Source of the DNA: Cladorhizidae sp. MBARI D1340-BT2
Taxonomy: Eukaryota; Porifera; Demospongiae; Poecilosclerida; Cladorhizidae
Direction: 5' to 3'
Length of the DNA stretch: 64,000 nt
Assembly (NCBI GenBank): GCA_028752905.1
Contig: JAQNBH010000004.1
Span: 32,612,189 to 32,676,188, forward strand
The translations under genes were made by a program, and so were the position numbers. Positions 1-10,447 of the stretch are shown piece after piece. The notes below the pieces were generated by a model, which had not been told where the DNA came from, searched no databases, and saw nothing but the letters and a program-made list of their open reading frames with translations. The first letter of the stretch is position 1, and each line of letters starts with the position of its first letter.

Positions 1-955
1 TTTTGTCACTTGTCATGTCTCTAGGTAACAAGCAACTACCAGTCCACAACAGCCTTCCTAATCCTGTACATAGGGCAGCTTTCAGCTCAAGTTAGTGGTA
101 ATTTAGGGGCGTGCTCTAGATCTTGTAGATTTTGCAACTGCCTCTTGTGGTAATCCTGAGTGATTTATGGGTGTGCTTTAGATCTTAAAGATTTGGCTTG
201 TTCTAGGTTGCTGCTGTGTAGTTTGGCAATTCTGATTATATGTTTACATCATAGGGGAAGAGGGGAATTCTGATTATGCTTTACATCATAGGGGAAGAGG
301 GGGAAGTACTAAAGACAAGCAGCATCAAACAGGCGTCAATGGTTCAAAGCAGTTTTGTGATGCACATGTTGGTGTGCACAATGATGGGCATTATTTGAAC
401 AAAGTACCAAATACCATATTTCTCCTTTCAGGAGTCTTTGAGTTAGAAGGCACTTTTCTGGGAGTAGGATGGGGGGGGGGGGGGCTAACACGCTACTTCG
501 GAGAATAAAAAATAAAAATAAATAAGTGACCTCTGCATTTCATCTCCTTCCGCCCTGCTCTCTATGATCCACTGCAAATGTATTATACAAGGCCAATGTT
601 TACATGGCCAATGCTGAACAACAGGAAAATATGTACGGAGGTGTCGGAGGCATGTTGTCAAGAAGGTGGGCAGACAAGTAGAAACATAACACACAGATCT
701 TTGGAATTATCAAGATACGATCACAATTATACACAGCAACAAACACCATGATGGTACATTTTAAAGCTCTGATTCTGATCATCACAAGTTAATCGGCCTA
801 TTACATATGATAGATGATGAAAAGCTATCTGGAGTGTGGCCACAAAGTTAAAGGAAGGCATGATATAACCCAACAAAACCTTATCCCTCTTTCCCCTTCA
901 TCCTACATGATATTAGAACTACCAAAATCAACATTGATAAAGACTCAGAAATGCT
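1..955. other. No gene recognised
   Basis: Short reading frames here show no recognisable motif. A run of G bases lies at about 471-483, and a phrase around 241-300 (gaattctgatta...ggggaagagg) occurs twice, suggesting a small local duplication. I see no promoter, RNA gene or transposon terminus that I can support. Confidence 0.5.
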
Positions 956-1765
956 TGTAGGGCCCTGGCCAGCCTAGGTTATGGGAGGCCCTGGCCAGCC
1001 TAGGTTATGGAATTCCCTGGCCAGGCTAGGTGGTTATGGGAGACCCTTGCCATCTTAGGTTATGGGATAACCTGGATTACCTAGGTTGTAGGAAGCCCTG
1101 GCCAGCCTAGGTTTTAGAATTCCCTGGCTAGCCTAGGTTATGGGAGACCCTTGCTATCTTAGGTTATGGGATGCCCTGGCCAACCTACTGTAAGTTATGA
1201 GAGGCCTTGGCAAGCCTAGGTTATGGCAGGCAGACTAGGTTATGGGAGGCTTAGTTTATGGGTAGCCCTGACAAGCCTAGGTTATGGGAGGCCCTGGCCA
1301 GGCTAAGTTATGGGAGGCTTAGTTTATGGTAGGCCCTGGCAAGCTAAGGTTATGGAAGGCACTGGTAAGTCTATGTTATGGGACGCCCTGGCCAGCTAGG
1401 TTAATGGGAGGCTTAGTTTATGGTAGGCCCTGGCAAGCTAAGGTTATGGAGGCCCTGGCTAGCCTAGGTTATGGGAGGCTCTGGCCAGCCTAGCTTATGG
1501 GATGCCCTAGCCACCCTAGGTTATGGGAGGTCCAGGACATCCTAAGTTATGGGAGGCTTGGGAGGCCCTAGCAAGGCTAAGTTATAGGAGGCCCTGGCAA
1601 GCCTAGGTTATGAGAGGTTGGCAAGCCTAAGTTGTGGGAGGCCCTGGCAAGCCTACTGTAGGTTATGGGATGCCCTGGCCATCCTAGGTTATGAGAAGTC
1701 CTGGTCATCTTAGGTTGGTTATGCGAGGCTTAGTTTATGGGAGGCCCTGGGTTATGCGAGACACT
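956..1765. repeat. 26-bp minisatellite (CCTGGCCAGCCTAGGTTATGGG type)
   Basis: About thirty degenerate tandem copies of a unit near 26 bp, built on ccctggccagcctagg followed by ttatgggagg. Copies differ by substitutions, small deletions and truncated units (ggcttagtttatggg variants), so the array is old or evolving by unequal exchange. There is no coding potential. Confidence 0.9.
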
Positions 1766-2665
1766 AGCAATGTGGTCAAATTCCATTTAGCACAGATCAA
1801 CCACAACTATGCACTTTTAACAACGTGAACAACCTGATAACTAAGCTTATCGAGATTCAGTAAATGTTTTGTTGTTGTTATTTCACTCTTCACTCCTTGT
1901 AAACATAACTTCGCAACTTGTACTGCTTGACACAGTGTGAGGAGCTCGCTTAAACTCTAATTGACAGCGCTTTTAATGGTTTAGTTTTCAGGCACACAAT
2001 TAACAACAAAAAGATCTTAGCCACAGAAAAAAGGAAAAACCTAAACAAACTGAACAAACTGAGGACTCTATACCTCAGGGTCTCACAAACTTAAGGGTGT
2101 ACTTTAGATCAAAATCAAAAAAAAATTACCTCAATACAACTAATCATAACTTTTTTATTTCAATCTCTATGATCAATCTCCATGAACATAATTTTGATAC
2201 AAAAAGATATCATGTACTTTCTAATGATATGTATAATATATATTTTCTTTTTATCTTCTGGCAAGTACCTTCAAGATGCAAAAGTCCCTCAAAAATGCCT
2301 TCGCCGCTCCACAAGACTACTCAGATTTTGTATTGCCTTCTAATTGCTGGTGTGGGTAACGTATCTCTAGTGCTATAAAATCAGCGATGGAAATATTTTA
2401 TAAAATTTTCTAGGGGTCATGGTGGGCTCATATGTAAAATTTGACCTTTGATCATCAATAACTTTGAAGATAAAGCAAGACAGAAAAAATTGATAGTTCA
2501 CTTTAAAGAGTTAGGATAGAGCTTCAAAATGATACAAAAAGTTCGAGATAATATAAATCTCAGAGTGAGTTATGGCGGCAGGGGAAACTGACATCCATGA
2601 TTTTGACCAGAAAAAGTTACAGCCATGTAAACATTGAGGTTTGATGAGGGGAGACAATTGGGGTT
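1766..2665. other. Non-coding, AT-rich; one short uninformative ORF
   Basis: Holds a short plus-strand frame of about 90 codons (2097-2378) with no family resemblance. The stretch at 2400-2640 has phrases such as ataactttgaagat that resemble the subterminal sequence of the nearby non-autonomous elements, so it is probably transposon-derived. No gene can be supported. Confidence 0.4.
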
Positions 2666-2669
2666 TTCC

Positions 2670-2873
2670 CCCTTTTTTAAAAAACTTGTGGTTTGCAGGT
2701 TTTTGAAGTCCCTCCACTTTAGGGTCTAGTAACTTGCCTATAGTTATACCTATGAAACATATTTTAGTATCAAAAGAGAGCACACAGAGAGACCTATCTT
2801 TTGAGCTATATATCAAGTCCATACCATGAAGTTTGCAGAATCTACGGAGCTCTAAAGTTCTAACCACAAGTTA
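2670..2873. repeat. Foldback-family fragment (one arm only)
   Basis: This matches the right arm of the palindromic element at 3780-4447. Shared anchors are ccctccactttag, ctatagttatacc, agagacctatcttttgagc and ccataccatgaagttt, and both end in aaccacaagtt. Only one arm is present, so it is a truncated or recombined copy of the same family. Confidence 0.75.
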
Positions 2874-3140
2874 AAAAAATTAAATAAAAAAATGCCATTG
2901 TCCCCCCTGAATTCAGGTAAGGCTTCTTGATCGCCTTCCCTGGTGGATGGGGTGTGCAAAAGCCACTGTAAGTCCAGAATAGAGCATCCAAATCTTCTGT
3001 TAACTTGGAATCCACCTTTCCAGTTATGTTGAAGCATAGTGTGGTGAGATCCAAAAAATAAAAAATAAATGTAAAATGCAAAATTTAAATCTGACCTAAA
3101 GTACCCCCTAAAGTAAAGTCCCCATAAAGTACCCCCTTGA

Positions 3141-4644
3141 GGGGGGACTACACTTGAAACCACCAAAATTTGAACGCATTTTTGTAGCCATCCATAACTT
3201 TCCCTCCCTTTCTTCTGTGAAGATACTTTTGATACCAACTTGTTGCTCATTCTGTGTGCTTTAAGATGATATGTGAAATGTCTCTATAGGCACATTTTCT
3301 TAGAAGATACATCCAAAAAGGCAAGGGTCACTCCAAAAATTGCACCCCCCAAACTGCGGCGAGGATATTTCCCAAGTGCCTGGTCTACAGATGCCCAAAT
3401 TTGGTTTGTAGCTTACCAAGACATTTAGTTGTGATATAACGGAGGCATATTTTTCAACACATCTCTTGTTCATTAGTTCTAAGGCATTTCATTTCCAACC
3501 ACACAAAATAAATGCAAAATCTGTGACAGTCACCTCTTCTAATCACCATAACTCGGCAATGCTTCAAGTTAAAAAAAATATCAAACCGTTATATCACAGA
3601 TCACTAAAAGAGCTCTCAAATGAATCCTCAAATATTGAAATTGAGTCAAGTGTGGCAAAGGTATGTTCGCCGCAAAATCAGAACAAAATAGATTTTCAAA
3701 AATCCTGGCAATAATGTGTTGAAGGAGGGACAGTTGCATTTTTGGGGGAGAGTGACCCACATGTATTTTCCCCCCTTTTTCTTCTTGTGGTTACCACTTT
3801 ATAACTCCATAGATTCCGTAAACTTCATGGTATGGACTTGATATATAGCTCAAAAGATAGGTCTCTCTTTGTGCTCTCTGTTGATACTAAAATATTTTTC
3901 ATAGGTATAACTATAGCCAAGTTACAGGAGCTACAAGTGGAGAACCTCAAAAACCTGAATGCCTGAACCGGCAGTCTCCTGATTGCCAAGTGCTACAGAG
4001 TTGAAATTAGCACCAGTGGCTAGAGGAGGCCCTACTCTATTCAATGAGTGTTTTTATTAGGCGTTAAAATCTAAGTACGTGGTCAAGCGCGTGGGTGGGA
4101 AATGAATTTCGTTAATAATCCATAAAACTCATTTTCCACCCATGCGCTTGACCACCTACTTACATTTTAGCGCCTTATGAAAACACTCATTGAATAGAGT
4201 AGGGCTTCCTCTAGCCACTGGTGCTAATTTCAACTCTCTAGCACTTGGCAATCAGGAGATATATAGCATTCAGGTTTTTGAGGTTCCCTCCACTTTAGGT
4301 CCAGTAACTAGGCTATAGTTATACCCATGAAAAATATTTTAGTATCAACAGAGAGCACAAAGAGAGACCTATCTTTTGAGCTATATATCAAGTCCATACC
4401 ATGAAGTTTACAGAATCTACAGAGCTATAAAGTGGTAACCACAAGTTTATTTGTTTTAATTTAAAACTTTAGTGTTCCTTGTTGGTTTCTCTTCAAATCA
4501 ATAAGAAATGCATGGACAAAAACCATCATAACTTTGAAATGGAGCATCCAATAGCTCTAAAACTTTAGAATTGGCTAGTAGATATGTACAGCAACAGTTT
4601 GAACTGATTAAAAAAACTCAAAAAAACTCAGGTGTAGTCCCCCC
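3141..4644. mobile_element. Non-autonomous DNA element with GGGGGGACTACAC terminal inverted repeats
   Basis: The left end reads GGGGGGACTACACTTGA (3141-3157). The right end, read on the opposite strand from 4644, is the same 17 bases with one mismatch. The element is flanked by ttga (3137-3140) and ttaa (4645-4648), which could be an imperfect 4-bp TTAA duplication. The interior has no transposase and includes the long palindrome at 3780-4447, which may be a later insertion. TTAA targets are known for piggyBac and Kolobok elements, but I cannot assign a superfamily from the termini alone. Confidence 0.55.
3722..4450. repeat. Long palindrome / foldback element, about 330-bp arms
   Basis: The left arm (about 3780-4105) begins cttgtggttaccactttata. 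The right arm (about 4115-4447) is its near-exact reverse complement and ends tataaagtggtaaccacaag. The arms meet at a short AT-rich loop near 4110, inside ggaaatga ... tcattttcc. Related copies occur at 2670-2873 (one arm), 45565-46680 and, more divergent, 57800-58720. The left outer segment 3722-3779 is shared in reverse orientation with 46610-46665, so the family unit may be larger than the palindrome. It is non-coding and transcripts would form a long hairpin. Confidence 0.85.
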
Positions 4645-4649
4645 TTAAG

Positions 4650-5170
4650 TACCTTTGCACACTTGGGCCAGCCTCAGAGATGGCAAGCCAGTAGCTCAAA
4701 GAAGCTACTTGATGTTGTTAGTTCCGGGACATAGTTTAATAACATTTTATCTATTTTTTCTCGTGTACTTTATCACATTTCATCAGAACAACAAGTCTAC
4801 AAAGCTGCACCTCTCCCACCCATGGTGAAGGCCTCGAATAAGTCAAAAGCAAATATGAAAGACAATAATATTACCACATGCTTAATTCATGACAACTGCA
4901 TTTGTTTATATCATCAACGGGGTATCCATAAATCGTACAGGAGTTGCCAGGGATTTCTCATTGTTATGACTTGTGAGAAATGTTCAATATGAAAACATTG
5001 CTAAACAAATTAAAACATGAAAGAATTCTATTATGTTTGATACCTTGGCTAGGTATGGATCAAGGATCCAGAATGCCACCGATCCTTCAAAGACAGTTTC
5101 CTAGTGGTGGGAGAAAATGAGCTAAAAATATAACGACTTTAGAGTGATAAGAGTCAAGTTGAATGTGTTT
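4650..5170. other. Non-coding interval
   Basis: No reading frame with a recognisable motif, no tandem array and no transposon terminus apart from the end of the preceding element at 4644. Confidence 0.4.
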
Positions 5171-5214
5171 TTTTTAACCAGTAAAAAAAAAAAGCCAGTT
5201 AAAAAATAAAATAA

Positions 5215-5475
5215 AAACCAAAAAAAAAAAAAAAAAAAGGAGGGGGGGGGGGAAAGGGAACCAAAAAAACAGGGGGGGGGGGGGGGGGGGGCCTAGCCCT
5301 AGCCCTAGCCCTAGGTGGGGGGGGAAAGGAGGGAAGAAGAAAAAAATGAAGGAAAAAAAGGAGGGGGGGGGGGAAAGGGGGGAAAAAGGAGGGAAAAAGG
5401 AAGAAAAAAAGGGGGGAAAAGGATGGAAAAGGAAAAAAAGAAGGAAAAAAAGGAAAAAAAGAAAAGCATTTGAAC
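5215..5475. repeat. Purine-rich low-complexity tract with four CCCTAG units
   Basis: Long A and G homopolymers alternate (gggaaag, aaggagg), making a nearly pure purine strand. At 5292-5315 it is interrupted by four tandem CCCTAG units. The repeated G runs could form quadruplexes or triplexes. Homopolymer lengths are the least reliable part of any assembly, so exact lengths should not be trusted. Apparent proline- and phenylalanine-rich frames on the minus strand are compositional artefacts. Confidence 0.85.
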
Positions 5476-5559
5476 TTGGGCAGGCATTTGAAGTTGCAAC
5501 TGCTGCGAAGGGATTTACCCAGGTTATTTCTGCTTGCAGGCTGTGTATTGGAATCACCC

Positions 5560-5985
5560 GTTTTTGAAATCACCTGATTTTTAATTGGTTATGTTTTGAG
5601 GCTTGTTTAGGTGAGCATACAAGTGATATTCTGACTATCTCCTAACTTTCTACCCAACACCAGGCTAGAAGAACCTTTTGAGATGGCAAGACAAGTGATG
5701 CTAGACTCCAAGTAAGTATTATTATGTGGATGAGCTGACCAGTTTGTTACATAGGTGCTCGAAGTTGATAGTTTTAGCTAGGTCACTAGGTAGTAGTATA
5801 TATAGGTCATCTTTTTAGGTAGCACTCGAGGTAGCCAGCTGTAGGTAGCTAGCTATAGGTCATCTTAAGTATAGCTAGCGCTGGAAGTAGGCAGTTGTAG
5901 ATCATATTTATATAGCTTAGCTAATAATTATTATTAGTAAAGTAAATAATTGTAGGTCATCTTTGGGTAGCAAAGTATATAGCTC
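5560..5985. other. Non-coding, GCTAGC-rich
   Basis: AT-rich sequence studded with tagctagc and ctagctatagg words that grade into the tandem-like repeat downstream. No gene supported. Confidence 0.4.
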
Positions 5986-5989
5986 TCGA

Positions 5990-6345
5990 GGTTTAGTAGT
6001 TTAGGCCATCTTTATAGCTAGCGCTTCAAGTGCATAGGCAGATCTTTATAGCTAGCAAATTGGCTAGCGCTTGAAGTTGGCAGTTTTAGATGATCATTAT
6101 AGCTAGCAAATTAGATGGCTCTTGAAGTGTATAGGCAGTTTTAGCTGATCTTTATAGCTAGCAAATTAGCTAGCGCTTGAAGTTGGCAGTTTTAGATAGC
6201 CAAGTAGCTAGCACTTGAAGTGTATAGGCAGTTTTAGCCGATCTTTATAGCTGGCAAATTAGCTAGTGCTTGAAGTTGGCAGTTTTAGATGATCATTACA
6301 GCTAGCAAATTAGCTAGCGCTTGAAGAAGGCAGTTGTAGCTGATA
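5990..6345. repeat. Degenerate tandem repeat of about 60 bp
   Basis: Five or six imperfect copies of a unit built from tatagctagcaaatt, agctagcgcttgaag, ttggcagttttag and ctgatct. Two unit variants (ttggcag and tgtataggcag) alternate, suggesting a higher-order dimer. Non-coding. Confidence 0.75.
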
Positions 6346-6436
6346 CATAGCCAGCAATAGCTAGCATTGGAGGTAGCTAGTCGACTACCAAGCAAACCAA
6401 GTTGTTCTATAGCTAGTGCTAGTATATATTTCAGCT

Positions 6437-6724
6437 CAACAGCTTTGGATGATCTACCAACTGTGCTATCATCATGAATAGTACTCAGAATGGTCATAGC
6501 TATCTTGTCCATCCATTTCAAGGCATGGACACCATTTGTACTTAACAGACGCTTTTTCATTTTGTCTTTGGCCTTGGGTACAACAGCTTTGGATGATCTA
6601 CCAACTGTGCTATCATCATGAATAGTACTCAGAATGGTCATAGCTATCTTGTCCATCCATTTCAAGGCATGGACACCATTTGTACTTAACAGACTCTTTT
6701 TCATTTTGTCTTTGGCCTTGGGTA
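6437..6724 (-). repeat. In-frame 144-bp tandem duplication in the piggyBac relic
   Basis: The block from 6437 to 6580 is repeated almost perfectly at 6581-6724. The period is 144 bp, exactly 48 codons, so the minus-strand frame stays open through both copies and repeats the HALKWMDKIAMTILST segment. High identity suggests a recent duplication relative to the decay of the rest of the gene. Confidence 0.9.
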
Positions 6725-7254
6725 CCCCCCCCTGTTCACCCGAACTGTACCAAATGCCCCAAAGCCACTACTTTTTAGAGTGAATACAAGTGTATATATC
6801 ATATTATTTTGTGTATACTAAAGTCTCCTCACCTACATACAGCTTCCAACTATAGGTATATCCACTAGAGCTGTCTGCCAGGACATAAGCTTTCGTACCC
6901 CACTTTGTGGGCTTCATGGACAAGTACGGGATGAACCAGACCCTTCCCTTGAATCCAATTGATTCATCGACAGCAATTTCTCTTCCAAGCTGGTATGATT
7001 GTCCACGCCCGTGGCAATAATGAGGGCAATGAACCTCTTTAACTCGCTAACTGTGCCAAGTTTTTCAATCTCTCATTCTTGATTGAGGAGGTAGGTCTTG
7101 ATTCGAAGCTATAAATTGGTCTGCTTACAAATTTGTTTCCTCCACAATTCTCCTTAGGATAGTGTCATCGAGAAAAAGCTGAGCAAAGTCAACTGGCGCT
7201 TTTCCTTCCGTATCAACTGTGCAACCAGATCTCTGACTGAATGAGATATCACCA

Positions 7255-7400
7255 CTGGAGCTGCTGGCACTGGAGCTGCTGGCACTGGAGCTGCTGGCAC
7301 TGGAGCTGCTGGCACTGGAGCTGCTGGCACTGGAGCTGCTGGCACTGGAGCTGCTGGCACTGGAGCTGCTGGCACTGGAGCTGCTGGCATTGGAGCTGCT
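7255..7400. repeat. 15-bp minisatellite encoding Pro-Ala repeats
   Basis: About nine to ten copies of ggagctgctggcact. In the minus-strand transposase frame it encodes the five-residue repeat PAAPV. The unit is a multiple of three, so copy-number change would not break the frame. Edge copies are degenerate (cattgg, cttgaactgg). Confidence 0.9.
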
Positions 7401-7679
7401 TGAACTGGAGCCGATTGAACTGGAGCTGCTTGAACTTTCACTGGAGCTACTCCTACAACCTACTTCATCATTACACTATCCACATCATCTTCACCATCCT
7501 CCACACCCTCTTTACCATCCTCCATACCTTCACAATAATTCTCTTCAATATATCCACCAAAATCATCATCACTGTCATCTCTTTCTAACATACACAGCAC
7601 TTCAGCTCTATTATAATAATTATCTATCCATCACTTGTATTCAGCACAATACTCTATCAAGCATCTAAAGTGAAGGTAC

Positions 7680-8334
7680 ATAACCACCTTACATAACCAA
7701 GCTTTGTCCAAAGATAGTTGATAATTTCAGGTCAGTACAAGTGAATTAAACACCATGAGCAGCTGTACCAATAAGCAGACAATAAGCAGATGCTTCGTGA
7801 GTGGCTGTACCAATAAGCAGCATCTTGCTGTGAGTCAATAAAACATTAGTCCTTTACGGACATATATATGTCCACCATATATATGTCCACCATATATATG
7901 TCCACCAGGTATGAGTGCAATTTTTGTCAGACATACCGCAGTCAAAGAGGTAACATGCATGCAGAGATAGAGTTGAAGTACTATCAACTGCAGTAATGAA
8001 GTTATATATTTATATATGATGGGCATTCGATGGGCATTCATGATATTTAACCTTCAACCTTGAAAATGGCACTTTCATAACGAAACTTGTACCATTTATT
8101 CTAAATGATACCCACCCATATTCTTTGCGCTTACCTGACCATTTGTAATGAAGTGAACAAGTTAGAGCTAGGTCCAGGTGAGGAGTCGTTTTAATGTTCA
8201 CCTGGTGCCACTGCTTAGGGTGTCGCTGTTCTAAATCCTTCGCTTCTCTACTTCCACCTCCTCTGCTTCAGCTCTATCCCATATTTACAAGCAGATTGTT
8301 GTTGCTATCCCCATCAGTTTAGCATTTCTTAAAA
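7680..8334. other. Non-coding; three tandem 17-bp units
   Basis: Contains three copies of a 17-bp unit, ccatatatatgtccacc type, at about 7862-7912, and a small repeat of ctgtaccaataagcag near 7765-7825. No coding sequence supported. Confidence 0.5.
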
Positions 8335-8832
8335 GGGGGGCGTAGACCATTTTGTAGGTTTTTTTTAAAACGTGTCATAACTATTGAATGCTTAATCCAT
8401 TTCCAAAGATTATGGTCTCAAAATGTAGCTCATTCTAGGTGCTTTCCAATGCCATTAGAATAATGGTGTTGCAATAAACTAGAACTGAAACATGGGCAAA
8501 ACCACAAAGGTCCTTTAAAATGTTTAGATGCGCTCCTGTACCCGAACCACAGGTCTTCAACACTTGCTATTTATGGTGATAGTAGAGTGATTACAGATAC
8601 ATGTTTTGAATTTTTTTAAATTTTTTTATTCACCCCAATATCCCGAATTTCATTTTTATGCTGTCAGACTGACTATACAGACTGACTATATCTCACTATA
8701 TCTCATCAGTAAATGACTGTATTGGTTAGAAATGTGTTCAAAACAAGGAGTAATGCAAGAGCTTTCATAATATATAAAAATTATTTACTACAGACAAAAA
8801 TTGAATGAGTTACACGGTATCATGTGATGTCA
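8335..8832 (-). mobile_element. Solo copy of the 3' region of the Mutator-like element
   Basis: This 0.5-kb block is the reverse complement of 21485-21965, the non-coding 3' end of the Mutator-like transposon. Shared landmarks are the outer end GGGGGGcGTAGACCATTTTG, gcattcaatagttatga, tttagatgcgctcctg, and the inner end at tcatgtgatgtca. It lacks the transposase. It is either a terminal fragment or a non-autonomous derivative, in the opposite orientation to the coding copy. Confidence 0.85.
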
Positions 8833-8849
8833 TTAGATGAAATTAATCC

Positions 8850-10305
8850 TAGTGCGTAGCCTGGCTAATCCTAGACCACAGTGTATAGCCTGGCTAATCT
8901 CCCAGACCACAGCACAAAAGTGTTATCTAGCTAATCCTAGACACAGTGTGTAGCCTAGCTAATACTAGACCACAAAACAGTGTAGCTGGCTAATCCCAGA
9001 CCACAGTACAGTGTGTGGCTGGCTAATCCTAGACAACAGCACAGAGTATAGTCTGGCTAATCCTAGACCACACAGTGTGTAGCCTGGCTAATCCTAGTAT
9101 GTAGCCTGGCTAATCCTAGTATGTAGCCTGGCTAATCCTAGTATGTAGCCTGGCTAATCCTAGACCACAGCACAGTGTGTAGCCTGGTCGTACACACCAC
9201 AGCACAGAGTGTAGCCTGGCTAATCCTAGACCACAGTGTATAGCCTGGCTATTCCTAGACCACAGCACAGAGTGTAGCTTGGCTAATCCCAGACCAAGGC
9301 ACAGAAGTGTAGTTTGGCTAATCCTAGACCACAGCACAGAGTGTAGCCTGGCTAATCTTACACCACAGTGTGTAGCCAGGCTAATCCTAGACCACAGCAC
9401 AGAGTGTAGCCTGACCACAGCAGAGTGTAGCTTGGTTAATCTCAGACCACAGCACAGAAGTGTAGTTTGGCTAATCCTAGACCACAGCACAGTGTGGAGC
9501 CTGGTCCTAGACCACAGCACAGTGTAGCCTGGCTAATCCTACACCACAGTGTGTAGCCTGGCTAATCCTAGACCACAGCACAGTGTAGCCTGGCTAATCC
9601 TAGACCACAGCACAGTGTGTAGCTTGGCTAATCCCAGACCACAGCACAAGTGTTATCTGGCTAATCCTAAATCGTAGACTACAGTGTGTAGCCTAGCTAA
9701 TACTAGACCACAACATAGTGTAGCTGGCAAATCCCAGACCACAGCACAGTGTGTGACTGGCTAATCCTAGACCACAGCACAGAGTGTAGTCTGGCTAATC
9801 CTAGACCACACAGTGTGTAGCCTGGCTAATCCTAGTATGTAGCCTGGCTAATCCTAGACCACAGCACAGTGTGTAGCCTGGTCCTACACCACAGCACAGA
9901 GTAGGGCCTGGCAAATCCTAGACCACAGTGTGTAGCCTGGCTAATCCTAGACCACAGCACAGAGTGTAGCTTGGCTAATCCCAGACCACAGGACAGAAGT
10001 GTAGTTTGGCTAATCCTAGACCACAGCACAGTGTGTAGCCTGGTCTGAGACCACAGCACATCCTAGACCACAGCACAGAGTGTAGCTGCAGCACAGTGTG
10101 TAGCCTGGCTAATCCTAGACCACAGCACAGAGTGTAGCCTGGTTAATCCTAGACCACAGCACAGTGTGTAGCCTGGGTAATCCCAGACCACAGCATAGAG
10201 TGTAGCTTGGCTAATCCTAGACCACAGCAAAGTGTGTAGCCTGGCTAATCCTAGACCACAGCACAGTGTGAAGCCAGGCTAATTCTAAACCACAGAACAA
10301 AGCTA
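8850..10305. repeat. Large minisatellite (TAGCCTGGCTAATCCTAGACCACAGCACAGTG type)
   Basis: More than thirty imperfect tandem copies of a unit of about 33-40 bp combining gtgtagcctggctaatc, ctagaccacag and cacagtg. Higher-order repetition is likely because the block near 8875-9180 is closely echoed near 9600-9880. The frames across it encode only repeat-driven peptides. Confidence 0.92.
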
Positions 10306-10384
10306 ACCACAGGGAAGGTGTATGCACTTTACGGTATAGCATACAAGCAAACCAGGACTGTAACGATACTGAATTTTGTTGCAC

Positions 10385-10447
10385 TGCCCCCCAACCCGTC
10401 CACCCCCCAACCCGTCCACCCCCCAACCCGTCCACCCCCCACCCCCT
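10385..10447. repeat. 16-bp C-rich minisatellite
   Basis: Between three and four copies of aacccgtccacccccc. Short and clean, with no other feature attached. Confidence 0.85.

Larger units (their letters stand above)
6400..7627 (-). pseudogene. piggyBac-type transposase relic
   Basis: Read on the minus strand, the pieces are in the correct order for a piggyBac (DDE_Tnp_1_7) transposase. They are an acidic N-terminal stretch (LERDDSDDDFGGYIEE, near 7585), a proline/alanine minisatellite-encoded linker (7255-7440), the segment PVDFAQLFLDDTILRRIVEE (near 7190), the first catalytic aspartate motif REIAVDESIGFKGR followed by MKPTKWGTKAYVLADSS (near 6985-6870), and ALKWMDKIAMTILST (near 6660). The last segment is duplicated. 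Stops and frameshifts separate the pieces, and the region between the N-terminal domain and the first aspartate is shortened. The start is unclear because a stop lies just upstream of the acidic segment. This family integrates at TTAA by cut-and-paste. The copy is dead. Confidence 0.85.

Noticed and set aside
2511..3250. Two minus-strand frames of 118 and 132 codons
   Set aside because: They cross a foldback arm and a transposon terminus, so the coding potential is accidental.
5174..5573. Overlapping Phe/Pro-rich and Lys/Glu-rich frames on both strands
   Set aside because: They are translations of a homopolymeric purine tract; no real protein signal.
7862..7912. Possible CRISPR-like or regulatory array (three 17-bp units)
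   Set aside because: No spacers, only direct tandem units; an ordinary microsatellite-scale repeat in a eukaryotic genome.
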